This document shows, piece after piece, positions 1-8,751 of a DNA stretch of 64,000 bases. The position numbers and the translations under genes are program-made. The notes under the pieces were generated by a model that saw only the letters and a list, made by a program, of their open reading frames with translations, ran no database searches and had not been told where the DNA came from. This DNA comes from Methanocorpusculum sp. (GTDB taxonomy: Archaea > Halobacteriota > Methanomicrobia > Methanomicrobiales > Methanocorpusculaceae): contig NZ_JAUSPQ010000006.1 of NCBI RefSeq assembly GCF_030655665.1, positions 280,359 to 344,358 of the forward strand. The letters run 5' to 3'. Position 1 is the first letter of the stretch, and each line of letters begins with the position of its first letter.

Positions 1-876
1 GATTCCGCTGATGATGGTCGTGAAGATGCTTGACATTGACATGATATCATCGAAGACCGCCATGATCTCATATGAGTTCAGGATATAGACCGTATCATCG
101 GAGTCTTTGTCCTCCTTACCGTTCATCTTCTTCTCGATCGCTGCGTCGATCGCATTCAGTTCCGTTGGATCATATGCCTTGACGATTACTTTGTCATAGA
201 GACCGTGGTTGTCTCCGACAAGTCCGGTGTACCACTCGATAGATCCGACGACCGCATTGTTTGTGGAGAATCCAAACGTCATAGCGCCGCTGTCTTCCAT
301 GATACCGACGACTCTGCACGTCACCTCCTGACCGGTCGTATCGAGCATGATCATCCGGCTTCCGATCCTGAGATCGTTATCATCGGCAAAGGTCTCGCCG
401 ACGATAACATTGGTCGATCCCCGCGGAAGAGTGCCCTGGATCAGCGTGGCAAGTTTCGTGATGTCACTCGAATCCATTCCGGATATCGTGGCCATCGTGG
501 TCTCTTTTCCGATATATATGTACTTACTTGACGAGTACAACGGGATGAATTCGTAATCTTTGGTCACGGATTTTACTGCAGACTCGATATCCCGGAGATC
601 TTTTGTCGAAAAGCCCGTTGTTGTCGTTCCGTCGATGACTTTTTCACCTACCGGTGTGATCGTCAGCGTGTCTGCCGTGTCGGAGATCATCGAGTTCATC
701 TCCTCGGTAAATCCTGCGCTGATCATTCCCATTCCGCAGATGGCAAAAACACCGATGATGATACCGATCATCGAAAGGATGGTCCGAAACTTATTCAGTT
801 TCAGGTTTCTGACCGCAAGCGAGAGGACCATTGGCGAGTAGATCTTCTGCCATAATGATGTGTTTTCTTCACTCAT
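1..876 (-). CDS. MacB/FtsX-type ABC transporter permease (3' end outside window)
   Basis: Partial gene running off the left edge; 292 codons are visible from an ATG at 876 with no stop. The N-terminus has a short cytoplasmic segment, then a hydrophobic helix around residues 33-52, then a long hydrophilic extracytoplasmic domain containing segments such as GSTNVIVGETFADDNDLRIG, typical of the MacB periplasmic core. The C-terminal FtsX helices would lie outside the window. The start overlaps the 3' end of the ABC ATPase gene by 8 bases, so ATPase and permease are translationally coupled. The family exports or mechanically transmits signals to extracytoplasmic substrates; the substrate here is unknown. 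The TetR-family gene facing the operon may control it. Confidence 0.88.
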   Translation of the reverse strand, partial: MSEENTSLWQKIYSPMVLSLAVRNLKLNKFRTILSMIGIIIGVFAICGMGMISAGFTEEMNSMISDTADTLTITPVGEKVIDGTTTTGFSTKDLRDIESAVKSVTKDYEFIPLYSSSKYIYIGKETTMATISGMDSSDITKLATLIQGTLPRGSTNVIVGETFADDNDLRIGSRMIMLDTTGQEVTCRVVGIMEDSGAMTFGFSTNNAVVGSIEWYTGLVGDNHGLYDKVIVKAYDPTELNAIDAAIEKKMNGKEDKDSDDTVYILNSYEIMAVFDDIMSMSSIFTTIISGI

Positions 877-1549
877 CGACGATCTCACCGTCCTTGATGA
901 TCACTATACGTTCGGCGTATTCGGCCGTCTTTGGGTCATGGGTGACCATAACGACCGTTCTCCCTTGGGAGTGCAGCTCTGTCAGGATCTCCATGATCTG
1001 AATACTCATTTTTGAATCAAGATTTCCTGTTGGCTCATCGCACAACAGAAACGTCGGATCGTTTGCGAGCGCACGTGCGATCGAAACTCTCTGCTGCTGA
1101 CCCCCGGAGAGTTCGTAGGGTGTGTGCTGCATTTGACCGTCGGTCAGTCCGACCATTCTGAGAAGATCTGCTGTGCGTGTCGTCGTGTCCTTATGTCCGT
1201 GCTTTAAGATCAGCGGATACTCGACGTTTTCATATGCCGTCAAGAGACTGATCAGGTTATATTTCTGGAAGATGAATCCGATCGTCTCTCTCCTGTGCAG
1301 GGTCATCTCATCATCCGTCATCTCCAGCGTTGACTTGCCGTTGATTTTAATATCGCCGGAAGTCGGCACGTCCAGGCACCCGATCATATTCATCAGTGTC
1401 GATTTGCCCGAACCTGACGGTCCCATGATGGCCACAAATTCTCCTTTCTGAATGGAGAAATCTATGTGGTTTAATGCATGGACGTCGCCCGCAGGCATTG
1501 GATAAATTTTCGAGACGTCATGCAGTTCGACCACAGGGATCGAGTTCAT
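869..1549 (-). CDS. ABC transporter ATP-binding protein, MacB/LolD family
   Basis: 226 residues, normal length for a LolD/MacB-type ATPase. Walker A GPSGSGKS is at residues 43-50, signature LSGGQ at 147-151 and Walker B LLCDEP at 168-173, followed by the TGNLDS segment characteristic of this subfamily. It sits between a COG1361-type surface protein (3 bases upstream) and the FtsX-like permease (8-base overlap), giving a three-gene unit on the minus strand. Energises the partner permease at the cytoplasmic face. Substrate not predictable from sequence. Confidence 0.95.
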   Translation of the reverse strand: MNSIPVVELHDVSKIYPMPAGDVHALNHIDFSIQKGEFVAIMGPSGSGKSTLMNMIGCLDVPTSGDIKINGKSTLEMTDDEMTLHRRETIGFIFQKYNLISLLTAYENVEYPLILKHGHKDTTTRTADLLRMVGLTDGQMQHTPYELSGGQQQRVSIARALANDPTFLLCDEPTGNLDSKMSIQIMEILTELHSQGRTVVMVTHDPKTAEYAERIVIIKDGEIVDE

Positions 1550-1552
1550 GGC

Positions 1553-2728
1553 TTACTTCCGTGCAAATATTTTTCCTTTCTTCCAGGCAACAAAACCGCC
1601 GGCAAGAATGACGAGTATTACAATGACAATCAGAACGGTGGCGACCGGGCTTGACTCGCCGGTCGTCTGGGTTTCGGTGACGGCTGTAGTGATCGGAACT
1701 ACTTGTTTTTGTGTATAGACGTTTCCGTTCACATCCTTATAAGTAAAGACCAGGGTCACGTTGTTGTCGATTGGGTTACTGAAGGTCACTTCAAACTCTG
1801 AAAGACCGTCCTCATCCATGGATCCTACAACGTATGACGGATAGAGTCCTGATTTGGTCGCTCCTTCGGTCGAGACAACGAGTGCCTTTGCCGTTGTAAG
1901 TCCTGCATTGTTTACATCACCGACGATCGTGTAGGAGGATCCCGAGTTCTTCACTTCGAGGTTGTTGACGATCAGTTCAGCGCTGGTTTTGGAGATTCCT
2001 GACTCGAGAGGGATCGTGAGACTTTCGGTGTGCCAGTCGGCTCCGTTCCGGTAGGTTACATCGAAGGTGACCTCTTTCGTCTCGGCAGTTGTGGAAACGC
2101 TTAAATTCCCGCTTGCTGCTTTGTTGGCATCGATCGTTCCAAGGAAGAGCGAGGTCTGTTTGGAGGTGACTCCGGTTCCGGAGGCACTGATCTCGACTGC
2201 CTCGATCGCATTCGTTCGGAGGTTTCCGATCGTGAGGGCGACGGTCTGTGTGGTGTCCGGCTCGAATACATCGGGACGGTTGGTGATCGAGATGGCAACA
2301 CTTTGATCGTCAACGATGACGGCAAACGGATATTTCAGATAATTCCCGTTATTGCCGCCGAAGTCCACATAAAGGACCGGATAAAAGGTGCCGGTTTCGC
2401 CTGTCGAGGTGATAGGAAGGGATAAGGTGAAGGTATCTCCCGCTCCAACGCCGCCGATCGGGTTCTGATACGGGGTCACTGATGATTTGATTCCGTCAGA
2501 GTCTTTGATGAAGATCTGATTGACCGGTATGAATTCTGTGCCGGTATTTTTAATCGTTACAGTAATGATACCCGAGTCACCCGACATCAGGGATTCTGGA
2601 TACATGGAAAAATCCGTGATAACAAAGGTGGACTGGGTTGCAGCCGATACTGCTCCCGTGCCGGAGAGAATCAAAGCGCAGACGAGACATGCTGCGAGAA
2701 TTATACGTCGAAGATTATTTCTGTTCAT
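1553..2728 (-). CDS. COG1361-type S-layer-like extracytoplasmic protein
   Basis: 391 residues. N-terminal signal peptide with hydrophobic core around residues 10-30 ending near VSAATQS; a Ser/Thr/Gly-rich body made of beta-sandwich (CARDB-like) repeats such as the SGDSGIITVTIKNTG segment; and a C-terminal membrane helix around residues 362-382 followed by basic KKGKIFARK. This architecture matches the COG1361 proteins that accompany MacB-like transporters in methanogens. Probably anchored in the cytoplasmic membrane with the body outside. First gene of the minus-strand operon with the ATPase and permease. Function beyond this association is inferred. Confidence 0.85.
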   Translation of the reverse strand: MNRNNLRRIILAACLVCALILSGTGAVSAATQSTFVITDFSMYPESLMSGDSGIITVTIKNTGTEFIPVNQIFIKDSDGIKSSVTPYQNPIGGVGAGDTFTLSLPITSTGETGTFYPVLYVDFGGNNGNYLKYPFAVIVDDQSVAISITNRPDVFEPDTTQTVALTIGNLRTNAIEAVEISASGTGVTSKQTSLFLGTIDANKAASGNLSVSTTAETKEVTFDVTYRNGADWHTESLTIPLESGISKTSAELIVNNLEVKNSGSSYTIVGDVNNAGLTTAKALVVSTEGATKSGLYPSYVVGSMDEDGLSEFEVTFSNPIDNNVTLVFTYKDVNGNVYTQKQVVPITTAVTETQTTGESSPVATVLIVIVILVILAGGFVAWKKGKIFARK

Positions 2729-3168
2729 GTAAGACCTTTAGATATTTTTGTTCTTAATAAATTGTGGGTGGGGGGATAAATACTTTCTACGTGTTTGCAT
2801 CATCTTTCAGTGATCATGAATTTTTCAGAATAATCTCCTGAAAAATCAAGAAATACCGTGACGTCGTTCATATACGTTCTTCGTCAAAATGTCTTATGGA
2901 TGTCATGCCGGAAAGCTAATATATCGATGTGAGACTAATGAACATCATGTCTGAATCCCTGGCATAATATTTTGTGGAGATAATCATGACTGAAATGGTA
3001 CACAATATAACCCGGTAAATGGATGGATCTTGTCGCGAGCGTATCAAAACGTGTCCCTCTGGATGCAGGTCCGCTTGTCATCACCTTGCCATGAGAAACG
3101 GGTTGAAGGACATCGGTATTTATTTCAAGTAAAAAGAAAAAAACAGCGTTTCAACGAAAAATTACTGC
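2729..3168. other. Divergent intergenic region with an inverted repeat
   Basis: 440 bases between the COG1361 operon and the TetR gene. It contains a perfect 8-base inverted repeat TTTTTCAG (2821-2828) / CTGAAAAA (2838-2845) with a 9-base spacer. This could be a regulator site or the stem of a leader hairpin. A short reading frame at 3030-3263 has no recognisable content and overlaps the TetR gene, so I treat it as non-coding. Confidence 0.4.
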
Positions 3169-3762
3169 ATGACAGATTTACACCCAAGAGACCGGAGGTT
3201 TATCAAAACGGAACGGGCAATTCGTTCCGCCTTCATCGACCTTGTCGCAAAAAAAGGCTTTGACGAGTTGTCAGTCAAAGACATAGTCGATGCCGCCGAC
3301 ATCGGCCGCGGGACTTTTTATCTGCATTATAAGGATAAATATGCCCTTCTGGAGACGTTTGAGATCCAGATCGGCAATGATCTCCGGGAAATCATACGTG
3401 GAGAGGTGTTTCCGCTGACCGAGGGTCGGACTCTGACAAAAACCGTTGTTGCTCTGTTCACGTATTTTGAAGAGAACATTCAGATAATGCGGGCACTTTT
3501 CGGAGAAAACGGATCATGTTCGTTCCAGAGCCGACTGAAAGACCGTCTCTGGCATGATGTTTTTGCGGAAAAACTCGTCACAGTGGCTTTGCAGGATAGT
3601 TTTTCCGTCCCGCTCGAGTATCTTCTGGCATACATCAACGCATCGCATTTCAATGTGTTTCTGACCTGGATCCAGAAAGAGGGGCCGGAACGGGAATCTC
3701 CGGACGAAATCGCCCGGATCATTCTCAAGATCAGTCTCCTTTCGCCTTATCGGATCAGATGA
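3169..3762 (+). CDS. TetR/AcrR family transcriptional regulator
   Basis: 197 residues. The N-terminal helix-turn-helix is clear (residues about 10-58): FIDLVAKKGFDELSVKDIVD followed by AADIGRGTFYLHYKDKYAL, the conserved TetR recognition helix with FY.HY. The C-terminal ligand domain is divergent and gives no effector. The gene diverges from the COG1361/MacB operon and its 3' end overlaps the convergent DUF123 gene by 16 bases. By analogy with other TetR genes next to transporters it probably represses the neighbouring ABC operon and itself; this is inference from position. Confidence 0.92.
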   Translation: MTDLHPRDRRFIKTERAIRSAFIDLVAKKGFDELSVKDIVDAADIGRGTFYLHYKDKYALLETFEIQIGNDLREIIRGEVFPLTEGRTLTKTVVALFTYFEENIQIMRALFGENGSCSFQSRLKDRLWHDVFAEKLVTVALQDSFSVPLEYLLAYINASHFNVFLTWIQKEGPERESPDEIARIILKISLLSPYRIR

Positions 3763-4181
3763 TGCACGGGCTTGAGTCCTGTTTTCTCAAAAGCACGGGT
3801 GATTTCCGTCTCCGGGGAGTCTTTTCGATAGAAAAGGTGTGAGTCACAGGAACAGTCGGAACAGCCGAACTTTTCCACTCTGTCTCCGCCAATGTTTTTT
3901 GCGAGAATACACTCCAGTCTCTCTTCGGTTTCTGCACAGAAAACGCTCGTGAGGGTCACCCCACCCGCCGCCATCAGATAATCAATGTGCCATTTTGGTT
4001 TTCGGTAATGTTCATGAAAGAATTTGATGTGCCGGGTGACCCTTGAGAGTCCGCCTGAACCAAGAGCAGATCCTGCATACAGATACCAGCCTTTTTTGAA
4101 TTCTGTGGGTCCGAGTGCGCCGATTCGGACCGTACACGGTTCTGCACAACTGAGGATCAGACAGTAAATGCCTTTATCCAT
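3747..4181 (-). CDS. DUF123 GIY-YIG-type nuclease-like protein
   Basis: 144 residues, matching the archaeal DUF123/COG1833 (Uri superfamily) proteins. Visible family features are the N-terminal KGIYCLIL, the segment GWYLYAGSALGSGGLSRVTR (the GIY-YIG-like core), and KPKWHIDYL, with cysteines in FGCSDCSCDSHLFYR near the C-terminus. Members are predicted endonucleases, but the physiological substrate is unknown. Its start overlaps the end of the upstream hydrolase gene by 8 bases, and its 3' end overlaps the convergent TetR gene. Confidence 0.88.
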   Translation of the reverse strand: MDKGIYCLILSCAEPCTVRIGALGPTEFKKGWYLYAGSALGSGGLSRVTRHIKFFHEHYRKPKWHIDYLMAAGGVTLTSVFCAETEERLECILAKNIGGDRVEKFGCSDCSCDSHLFYRKDSPETEITRAFEKTGLKPVHHLIR

Positions 4182-4776
4182 ATCTTACAACATCGTACTG
4201 CGATAAGAGAACATGGCGTTTTGCGTCTTTTACGACCGGCATTTCATGTCCACACCAAAGCGATTCCACCGGCAGTTCTGCGATGCGGTTGATTGAGCTG
4301 ATCAGTTCTGCGTGATTTCCCGTTGACAGATCAAAGCGTCCGAATGAACCGTTTGGAAAGATCGTGTCTCCAGCGATTAATGCTCCGTCCGATTCTCTAA
4401 AAAGGCAGATACTTCCGTGTGTGTGTCCCGGTGTGTGGTACACGGTGAACTCGCCCACTTTGTCTCCGTCCTTCAGGATCTCTACCGGATACTTCGGCGG
4501 CTGTTCCCCGAACTGATTTGCGAGGCTGAGTTTTGCATCCGATAAAAACGGCAGATCATACTCGCCGATCATGACCTTTGCACTGCAGAGCTCTGCAAGC
4601 TTCACAAGATTTACTGTGTGATCATAATGTCCGTGTGTCAGAATGATCGTGTCGATCTGATCTTTGTATGGATATACTGCATCCGCCGATGCTGCAGCAT
4701 CAAAAAGGATATTTCCGGCAATATAGGAATTTGCTCTCCAGCCTGTGCCTGAAAGCCAGATTATTGACTCGCTCAT
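4174..4776 (-). CDS. Metallo-beta-lactamase fold hydrolase (glyoxalase II-like)
   Basis: 200 residues. The metal-binding motif THGHYDHT is present, followed by the histidine in HTPGHTHGSICLF, the aspartate in AGDTIFPNGSFGRFD and a late histidine in WCGHEM, a full ligand set for a binuclear metal site. Size and spacing fit small hydroxyacylglutathione hydrolase-like enzymes. Archaea lack the classical glutathione system, so the true thioester or other substrate is unknown. First of a two-gene unit with the DUF123 protein. Confidence 0.9.
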   Translation of the reverse strand: MSESIIWLSGTGWRANSYIAGNILFDAAASADAVYPYKDQIDTIILTHGHYDHTVNLVKLAELCSAKVMIGEYDLPFLSDAKLSLANQFGEQPPKYPVEILKDGDKVGEFTVYHTPGHTHGSICLFRESDGALIAGDTIFPNGSFGRFDLSTGNHAELISSINRIAELPVESLWCGHEMPVVKDAKRHVLLSQYDVVRYG

Positions 4777-4856
4777 ACTCAGATATCTTCGTTACTCAGG
4801 TTTAACTTTCTTTGTATAACCTATAATGCGAAAGGAAACCAACTAGGTAGGTACAT

Positions 4857-6122
4857 ATGCACTCCATCATCCAGAGCTGCCTTCACGGAGATTTATCCGG
4901 AGTTGTCGAGGCTGCAAAATCCGAGGGAATGACGCCGGAGGCTCTTTCCAGAAATATCATCGCAGGTCGGACCATTCTTCTGAAAAATGAGGCGCGTGAA
5001 TATAATCCTTGTGCGATCGGCGAAGGAGCGACCGTCAAGATCAATGTAAATATCGGGACGTCCGGCGTCACCTGCGATCCGGCAAAAGAATTGGTAAAAG
5101 CTCAGGCTGCAATTGACAACGGCGCTGACGCAATAATGGATCTTTCGACAGGCGGGGACCTTCCTGCAATGAGAAAAGAGATCCTCAAACTCGGTATCCC
5201 GGTTGGGACCGTTCCGATCTATGAAGCAGTCCGCCGTGCCGGAAACGTGGTCGACCTGACGGCCGATATCCTGTTCTCCGTGATCATCGATCAGGCAAAA
5301 CAGGGAGTTGATTTCATGACGCTTCACTGCGGTGTCAATCTCGAGGTTCTGGATGCTCTGACTCTCGATCCCCGGGTGATGGGGGTCGTCTCACGCGGAG
5401 GATCGTTCCATACGGCAATGATGCTTTCAAGCGGCGAGGAGAATCCGCTCTATAAAGAATATGATTATCTTCTTGAGATCCTTGATGAATACGATATCTC
5501 TCTGTCGCTTGGCGACGGTATGCGTCCGGGAGCCTATGTCGACTCAACGAAACTTGCCAAGTCCCAGGAGTATCTGACGCTTGGAAAACTTGCCAGACGT
5601 TCTCGGGACAAAGGGGTCCAGCGAATGATCGAAGGTCCGGGGCACATGGACTATAACGAGATCTCCTACAATGTCAAAATGATCAAGGAGATCACGGACT
5701 TCGCGCCGCTGTATCTTTTAGGTCCGCTGGTCACGGATATCGCTCCAGGGTATGATCATATCACGGGTGCGATCGGCGGGGCAGCTGCAGCGTGTGCCGG
5801 AGCGGATTTCCTGTGCATGGTTTCCCCTTCAGAGCATCTCGCTCTCCCAAATGTAGATGACATCATCGAGGGTACCCGGGTCTGTAAAGTCGCAGCTCAC
5901 GTCGGCGATCTTTCCCGCAGGAGGAATGCTGAACTTCCCCGTCAGACAAAGATGGCTGAAGCCCGCAAAAATCTCGACTGGCAGGCGCAGTATGACCTCT
6001 CACTGTTTGGCGAACATGCAAAAGAGATCCACGATCGGGATGGGGAGTGCGAGACCTGTTCGATGTGCGGGGACCTTTGTGCGATAAAGATAGTCGAACA
6101 AGCTCTGCAAAAAAAGATCTAA
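4857..6122 (+). CDS. thiC: Phosphomethylpyrimidine synthase ThiC
   Basis: 421 residues, the usual length for archaeal ThiC. It converts 5-aminoimidazole ribotide to HMP phosphate in thiamine biosynthesis, a radical SAM reaction. Family features include GTSGVTCDPAKELVKAQAAI, AIMDLSTGGDLPAMRKEIL, IEGPGHMDYNEI and the C-terminal cluster motif CSMCGDLC (Cys 401, 404, 408). A GGTAGGT-like ribosome-binding sequence lies just before the ATG. The stop overlaps the stop of the convergent PAS gene by 4 bases. Methanogens often carry more than one thiC-like gene; sequence alone does not say whether this is the primary copy. Confidence 0.95.
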   Translation: MHSIIQSCLHGDLSGVVEAAKSEGMTPEALSRNIIAGRTILLKNEAREYNPCAIGEGATVKINVNIGTSGVTCDPAKELVKAQAAIDNGADAIMDLSTGGDLPAMRKEILKLGIPVGTVPIYEAVRRAGNVVDLTADILFSVIIDQAKQGVDFMTLHCGVNLEVLDALTLDPRVMGVVSRGGSFHTAMMLSSGEENPLYKEYDYLLEILDEYDISLSLGDGMRPGAYVDSTKLAKSQEYLTLGKLARRSRDKGVQRMIEGPGHMDYNEISYNVKMIKEITDFAPLYLLGPLVTDIAPGYDHITGAIGGAAAACAGADFLCMVSPSEHLALPNVDDIIEGTRVCKVAAHVGDLSRRRNAELPRQTKMAEARKNLDWQAQYDLSLFGEHAKEIHDRDGECETCSMCGDLCAIKIVEQALQKKI

Positions 6123-8269
6123 ATTACTTCTCCGGATGAGACGATGCCGGAGATACTTCCGCAGTCTTCACGGAGCAGGGTGTTTCTCCACCTGAGAAGC
6201 TTCTCAGTTCCGTCTTTACAACGGACCGCTCCTTCATAGACATGATCGTCATCATGGATATTTCCGGCAATGATCTTCTGGAAAGATTCAAACCTCTTTT
6301 GCGAGCAGTGCTCCGGGATCACGGTCGTGAACCAGTTTTTTCCCATCAGATCCGCCTCGGTGTAGCCGAGGATCTTCGTGCCGTATCGGTTCAGCATCTC
6401 TACATTTCCGTCCCGGTTCACAACGACAAGCAGGACGCCTGCCACATCAAGATAACTTCTTGTCCGGTCGCGTTCCCGCCGGAGTTCTTCCTGAACAAGA
6501 CACCGGGATGCAACCGTACTGATCTGGAATGCTGTCGATAAAAGCAGGGTTCTGCGCACAGTGTCTAGTGGGAGTGCCGTTTTTGATCCGAGGATCACAC
6601 AGGCAACTGCTCTGCTCTCGAAGATGACTGGCATTAATATCAGCGATTTTGCCTGATCCATCGGGGAAATGGTGTTTTCCGGCAGAAGCTTCATCCGGTG
6701 TTTGTCAAAGATGACTGGCTCTCCTTTTCGAATGATCCGGTGAATGATCGAATCGGTATGGATCGCCGGGATGAACCTGCCGTTCTTTGCCCGGAACAGC
6801 GTGTAATCATCAAAGATACTCCGCTGATATACTGCAACCGATTCGAATCCGGAAATTTTCGGGAGCATATCTAGGAGCGGGTCCCACATCTCCTGTGTCG
6901 TGGATACACCTTCAAGAATGAAAGCAAGCTCCCGGCTCATCATCTGCCGCTGCCGGTCTGCATCCTCTTCGGTGATGTCGTTGACGATTGTCAGCAGATA
7001 CTGACGATCGACCGAGAGTTTCATCGGGATGACCCGGGCAGAGATGTATCTGGTTTCTCCGTTCACCACGATCCGGTCTTCGGGGACCCGGACCTCTTTC
7101 CCGGTAGAAGCCACCGTATCGTGTGCTTCGGTCAGCCGGACCGACCCTATTTTTGCCAGGATCTCTTTTGAGGTCATCAGGGAGAGTTCAGCTCTGGACT
7201 TCTGCAGAAACCTTTCAGCAGATTTGTTGACATAATAGTATTCCCGGGATTCCATGCCGATCACGGTGATGATCGCAGGAATGTTGTTCATCACGGAGTC
7301 CAGAAAACGTTTCCACCGTTTTGCCCCAAGTTCAGCATCTCTCCGGTCGGTAACATCGCGAAGAGCGCCGTTGTATCCAAGGAAGATGGATTCCTCTTCT
7401 TCAAGAAGGACAGGGGATCCGGAAAATTCGCAGTAGATTTTTCTTCCGTCTTTGCAGATGAAGGGAAATTCGGGGAGTGTGAATCCGTTTTCCCGGGAGA
7501 CTGCCGAGGCGAGTTCCCACTCGAAGCGGGATGCTGCCCCGGTCGGCATGAACTCAGAAAGTTTCCGGCCGATAAGATCCTCCGGAAGGTATCCGGTCAC
7601 TTCGGTAAGCTGGGGGCTGATGTACTGGATGCCGAACGTTTCATCCATGGACCAGATGACGTCATGGATCGTTTCAACGAGACGCCGGAACATTGCCTCG
7701 CTTTGTTCGAGCGCGGCCTCGGAGTTTACGTTTTCCGTGATATCGTCCCAGACGACGGTAACTCCAGGTCTGCCGTCGGAAAGGACCATGGGATAGATCC
7801 GCTGGTCCAGGAAACAATTTGTCCCGTTTTTCAAAAGGCGCAGTTCACTTCTGACCATCTCGCCCCTGAGAGCAGCTCTGATCTGATCAGTCAGGACGTC
7901 GTTGCAGAACGTCTTACAGGCACTGTCATATACATATTTCCCGACGATATCGTCGGTTTCTGCGGAAAGGAACGATAATAACGATTCATTTGCCTGAATA
8001 GCCTTCAGATCGGCGTCGATCAGGAGGACCATCTCGGATGAGAGATTGAGCATTGCTGATACGGGGACCCGTTTTGATAAGAAAAACACCTTGGCTTTTC
8101 CAAACGTGCGCATCTCGACCCGCCCGGACACGAGCAGGTTATCCATGTATCGTGCTATGGTGTTTCGGTTCAGGTGCGTGGCGTCGGCAATTTCTGTGAC
8201 TGACATCCCACGGGGATTCTCTCGTAAAAGTGTGAGAATTTCGGAGAAATCGCCTGTCTGCTCGACCAT
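6119..8269 (-). CDS. Multi-PAS/GAF transcriptional regulator with N-terminal HTH
   Basis: 716 residues. Residues 1-70 form a winged-helix domain (MSVTEIADATHLNRNTIARY is the helix-turn-helix). Then come PAS modules at about 75-185, 190-310 and 320-435, a GAF-like segment at about 440-590 and a final PAS at 600-716. There is no histidine kinase H-box or ATPase domain at the C-terminus, so this looks like a one-component sensor binding DNA through its N-terminus. Typical S-box sequences are seen, for example IQYISPQLTEVTGYLPEDLI and MLNRYGTKILGYTEADLMG. No membrane helices, so cytoplasmic. Ligand and targets are unknown. Confidence 0.88.
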   Translation of the reverse strand: MVEQTGDFSEILTLLRENPRGMSVTEIADATHLNRNTIARYMDNLLVSGRVEMRTFGKAKVFFLSKRVPVSAMLNLSSEMVLLIDADLKAIQANESLLSFLSAETDDIVGKYVYDSACKTFCNDVLTDQIRAALRGEMVRSELRLLKNGTNCFLDQRIYPMVLSDGRPGVTVVWDDITENVNSEAALEQSEAMFRRLVETIHDVIWSMDETFGIQYISPQLTEVTGYLPEDLIGRKLSEFMPTGAASRFEWELASAVSRENGFTLPEFPFICKDGRKIYCEFSGSPVLLEEEESIFLGYNGALRDVTDRRDAELGAKRWKRFLDSVMNNIPAIITVIGMESREYYYVNKSAERFLQKSRAELSLMTSKEILAKIGSVRLTEAHDTVASTGKEVRVPEDRIVVNGETRYISARVIPMKLSVDRQYLLTIVNDITEEDADRQRQMMSRELAFILEGVSTTQEMWDPLLDMLPKISGFESVAVYQRSIFDDYTLFRAKNGRFIPAIHTDSIIHRIIRKGEPVIFDKHRMKLLPENTISPMDQAKSLILMPVIFESRAVACVILGSKTALPLDTVRRTLLLSTAFQISTVASRCLVQEELRRERDRTRSYLDVAGVLLVVVNRDGNVEMLNRYGTKILGYTEADLMGKNWFTTVIPEHCSQKRFESFQKIIAGNIHDDDHVYEGAVRCKDGTEKLLRWRNTLLREDCGSISGIVSSGEVI

Positions 8270-8320
8270 TACTCTTTATTCGACTCCTGAAATTATAATG
8301 CTTTGCACTGTGCGAGGCAT

Positions 8321-8348
8321 CAATGCACAACATCAATGCTGTGCATTG
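8321..8348. repeat. Perfect inverted repeat upstream of a TATA-like box
   Basis: CAATGCACA (8321-8329) and TGTGCATTG (8340-8348) form a perfect 9-base inverted repeat with a 10-base spacer. It lies 52 bases upstream of the PAS regulator start and just before an A/T box on the plus strand (ATATTTAAAT, about 8355-8364). It could be an operator for the PAS protein or part of the promoter of the possible RNA below. Confidence 0.45.
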
Positions 8349-8379
8349 GGAGTTATATTTAAATACAAGAATAACAAAT

Positions 8380-8560
8380 AGTAATGTAGCAGCTTGTGAG
8401 AAGAGCACAAGCGGCAAACAGACCCGTGAACAAAATCAGTTCTGTAAAATGGGAAACAAGGACACCACACACACCGGCCTTTTCCACAGAATATACACCT
8501 CACAAACACACACCACACCACTACTGTTTTCGGGTCTGTTCAATAAAAAAATACTCATGT
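8380..8560 (+). ncRNA. Candidate structured non-coding RNA
   Basis: The 482-base gap 8270-8751 has no credible protein gene but holds ordered structure. A TATA-like box at about 8355-8364 would place a start near 8385. It is followed by a perfect hairpin GCTTGTG (8392-8398) / CACAAGC (8406-8412). A 10-base pairing AACAGACCCG with CGGGTCTGTT (ending about 8540) could close a stem of about 120 bases, after which the sequence becomes A/T-rich. No family is recognised (not tRNA, and no SRP or RNase P signature seen). Strand and ends are tentative. Confidence 0.3.
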
Positions 8561-8751
8561 TAATGACACGTACCACTCTCTTAAAACCTCTCCAAAATTT
8601 TTAATGTGTTTTTCCCTTCTTTGCCGGAAGCGGAAAAACATTCAAACAGCTGAACTGTTTTCAATGTTTTTTTGTATGCCTGCTTAATCTAGGTCGGCCT
8701 GCACAAAGGGTCTTCAATTTCAAAAAAAGTGTTAGGGTGCTCCTTCCGCTT

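Noticed and set aside
205..841. Plus-strand frames across the first 840 bases
   Set aside because: They lie antisense to the long uninterrupted MacB-type permease frame on the minus strand and have no recognisable domains.
8270..8751. tRNA, SRP RNA or RNase P RNA in the gap
   Set aside because: No cloverleaf, T-loop GTTCRA, or SRP/RNase P conserved segments could be found by eye.
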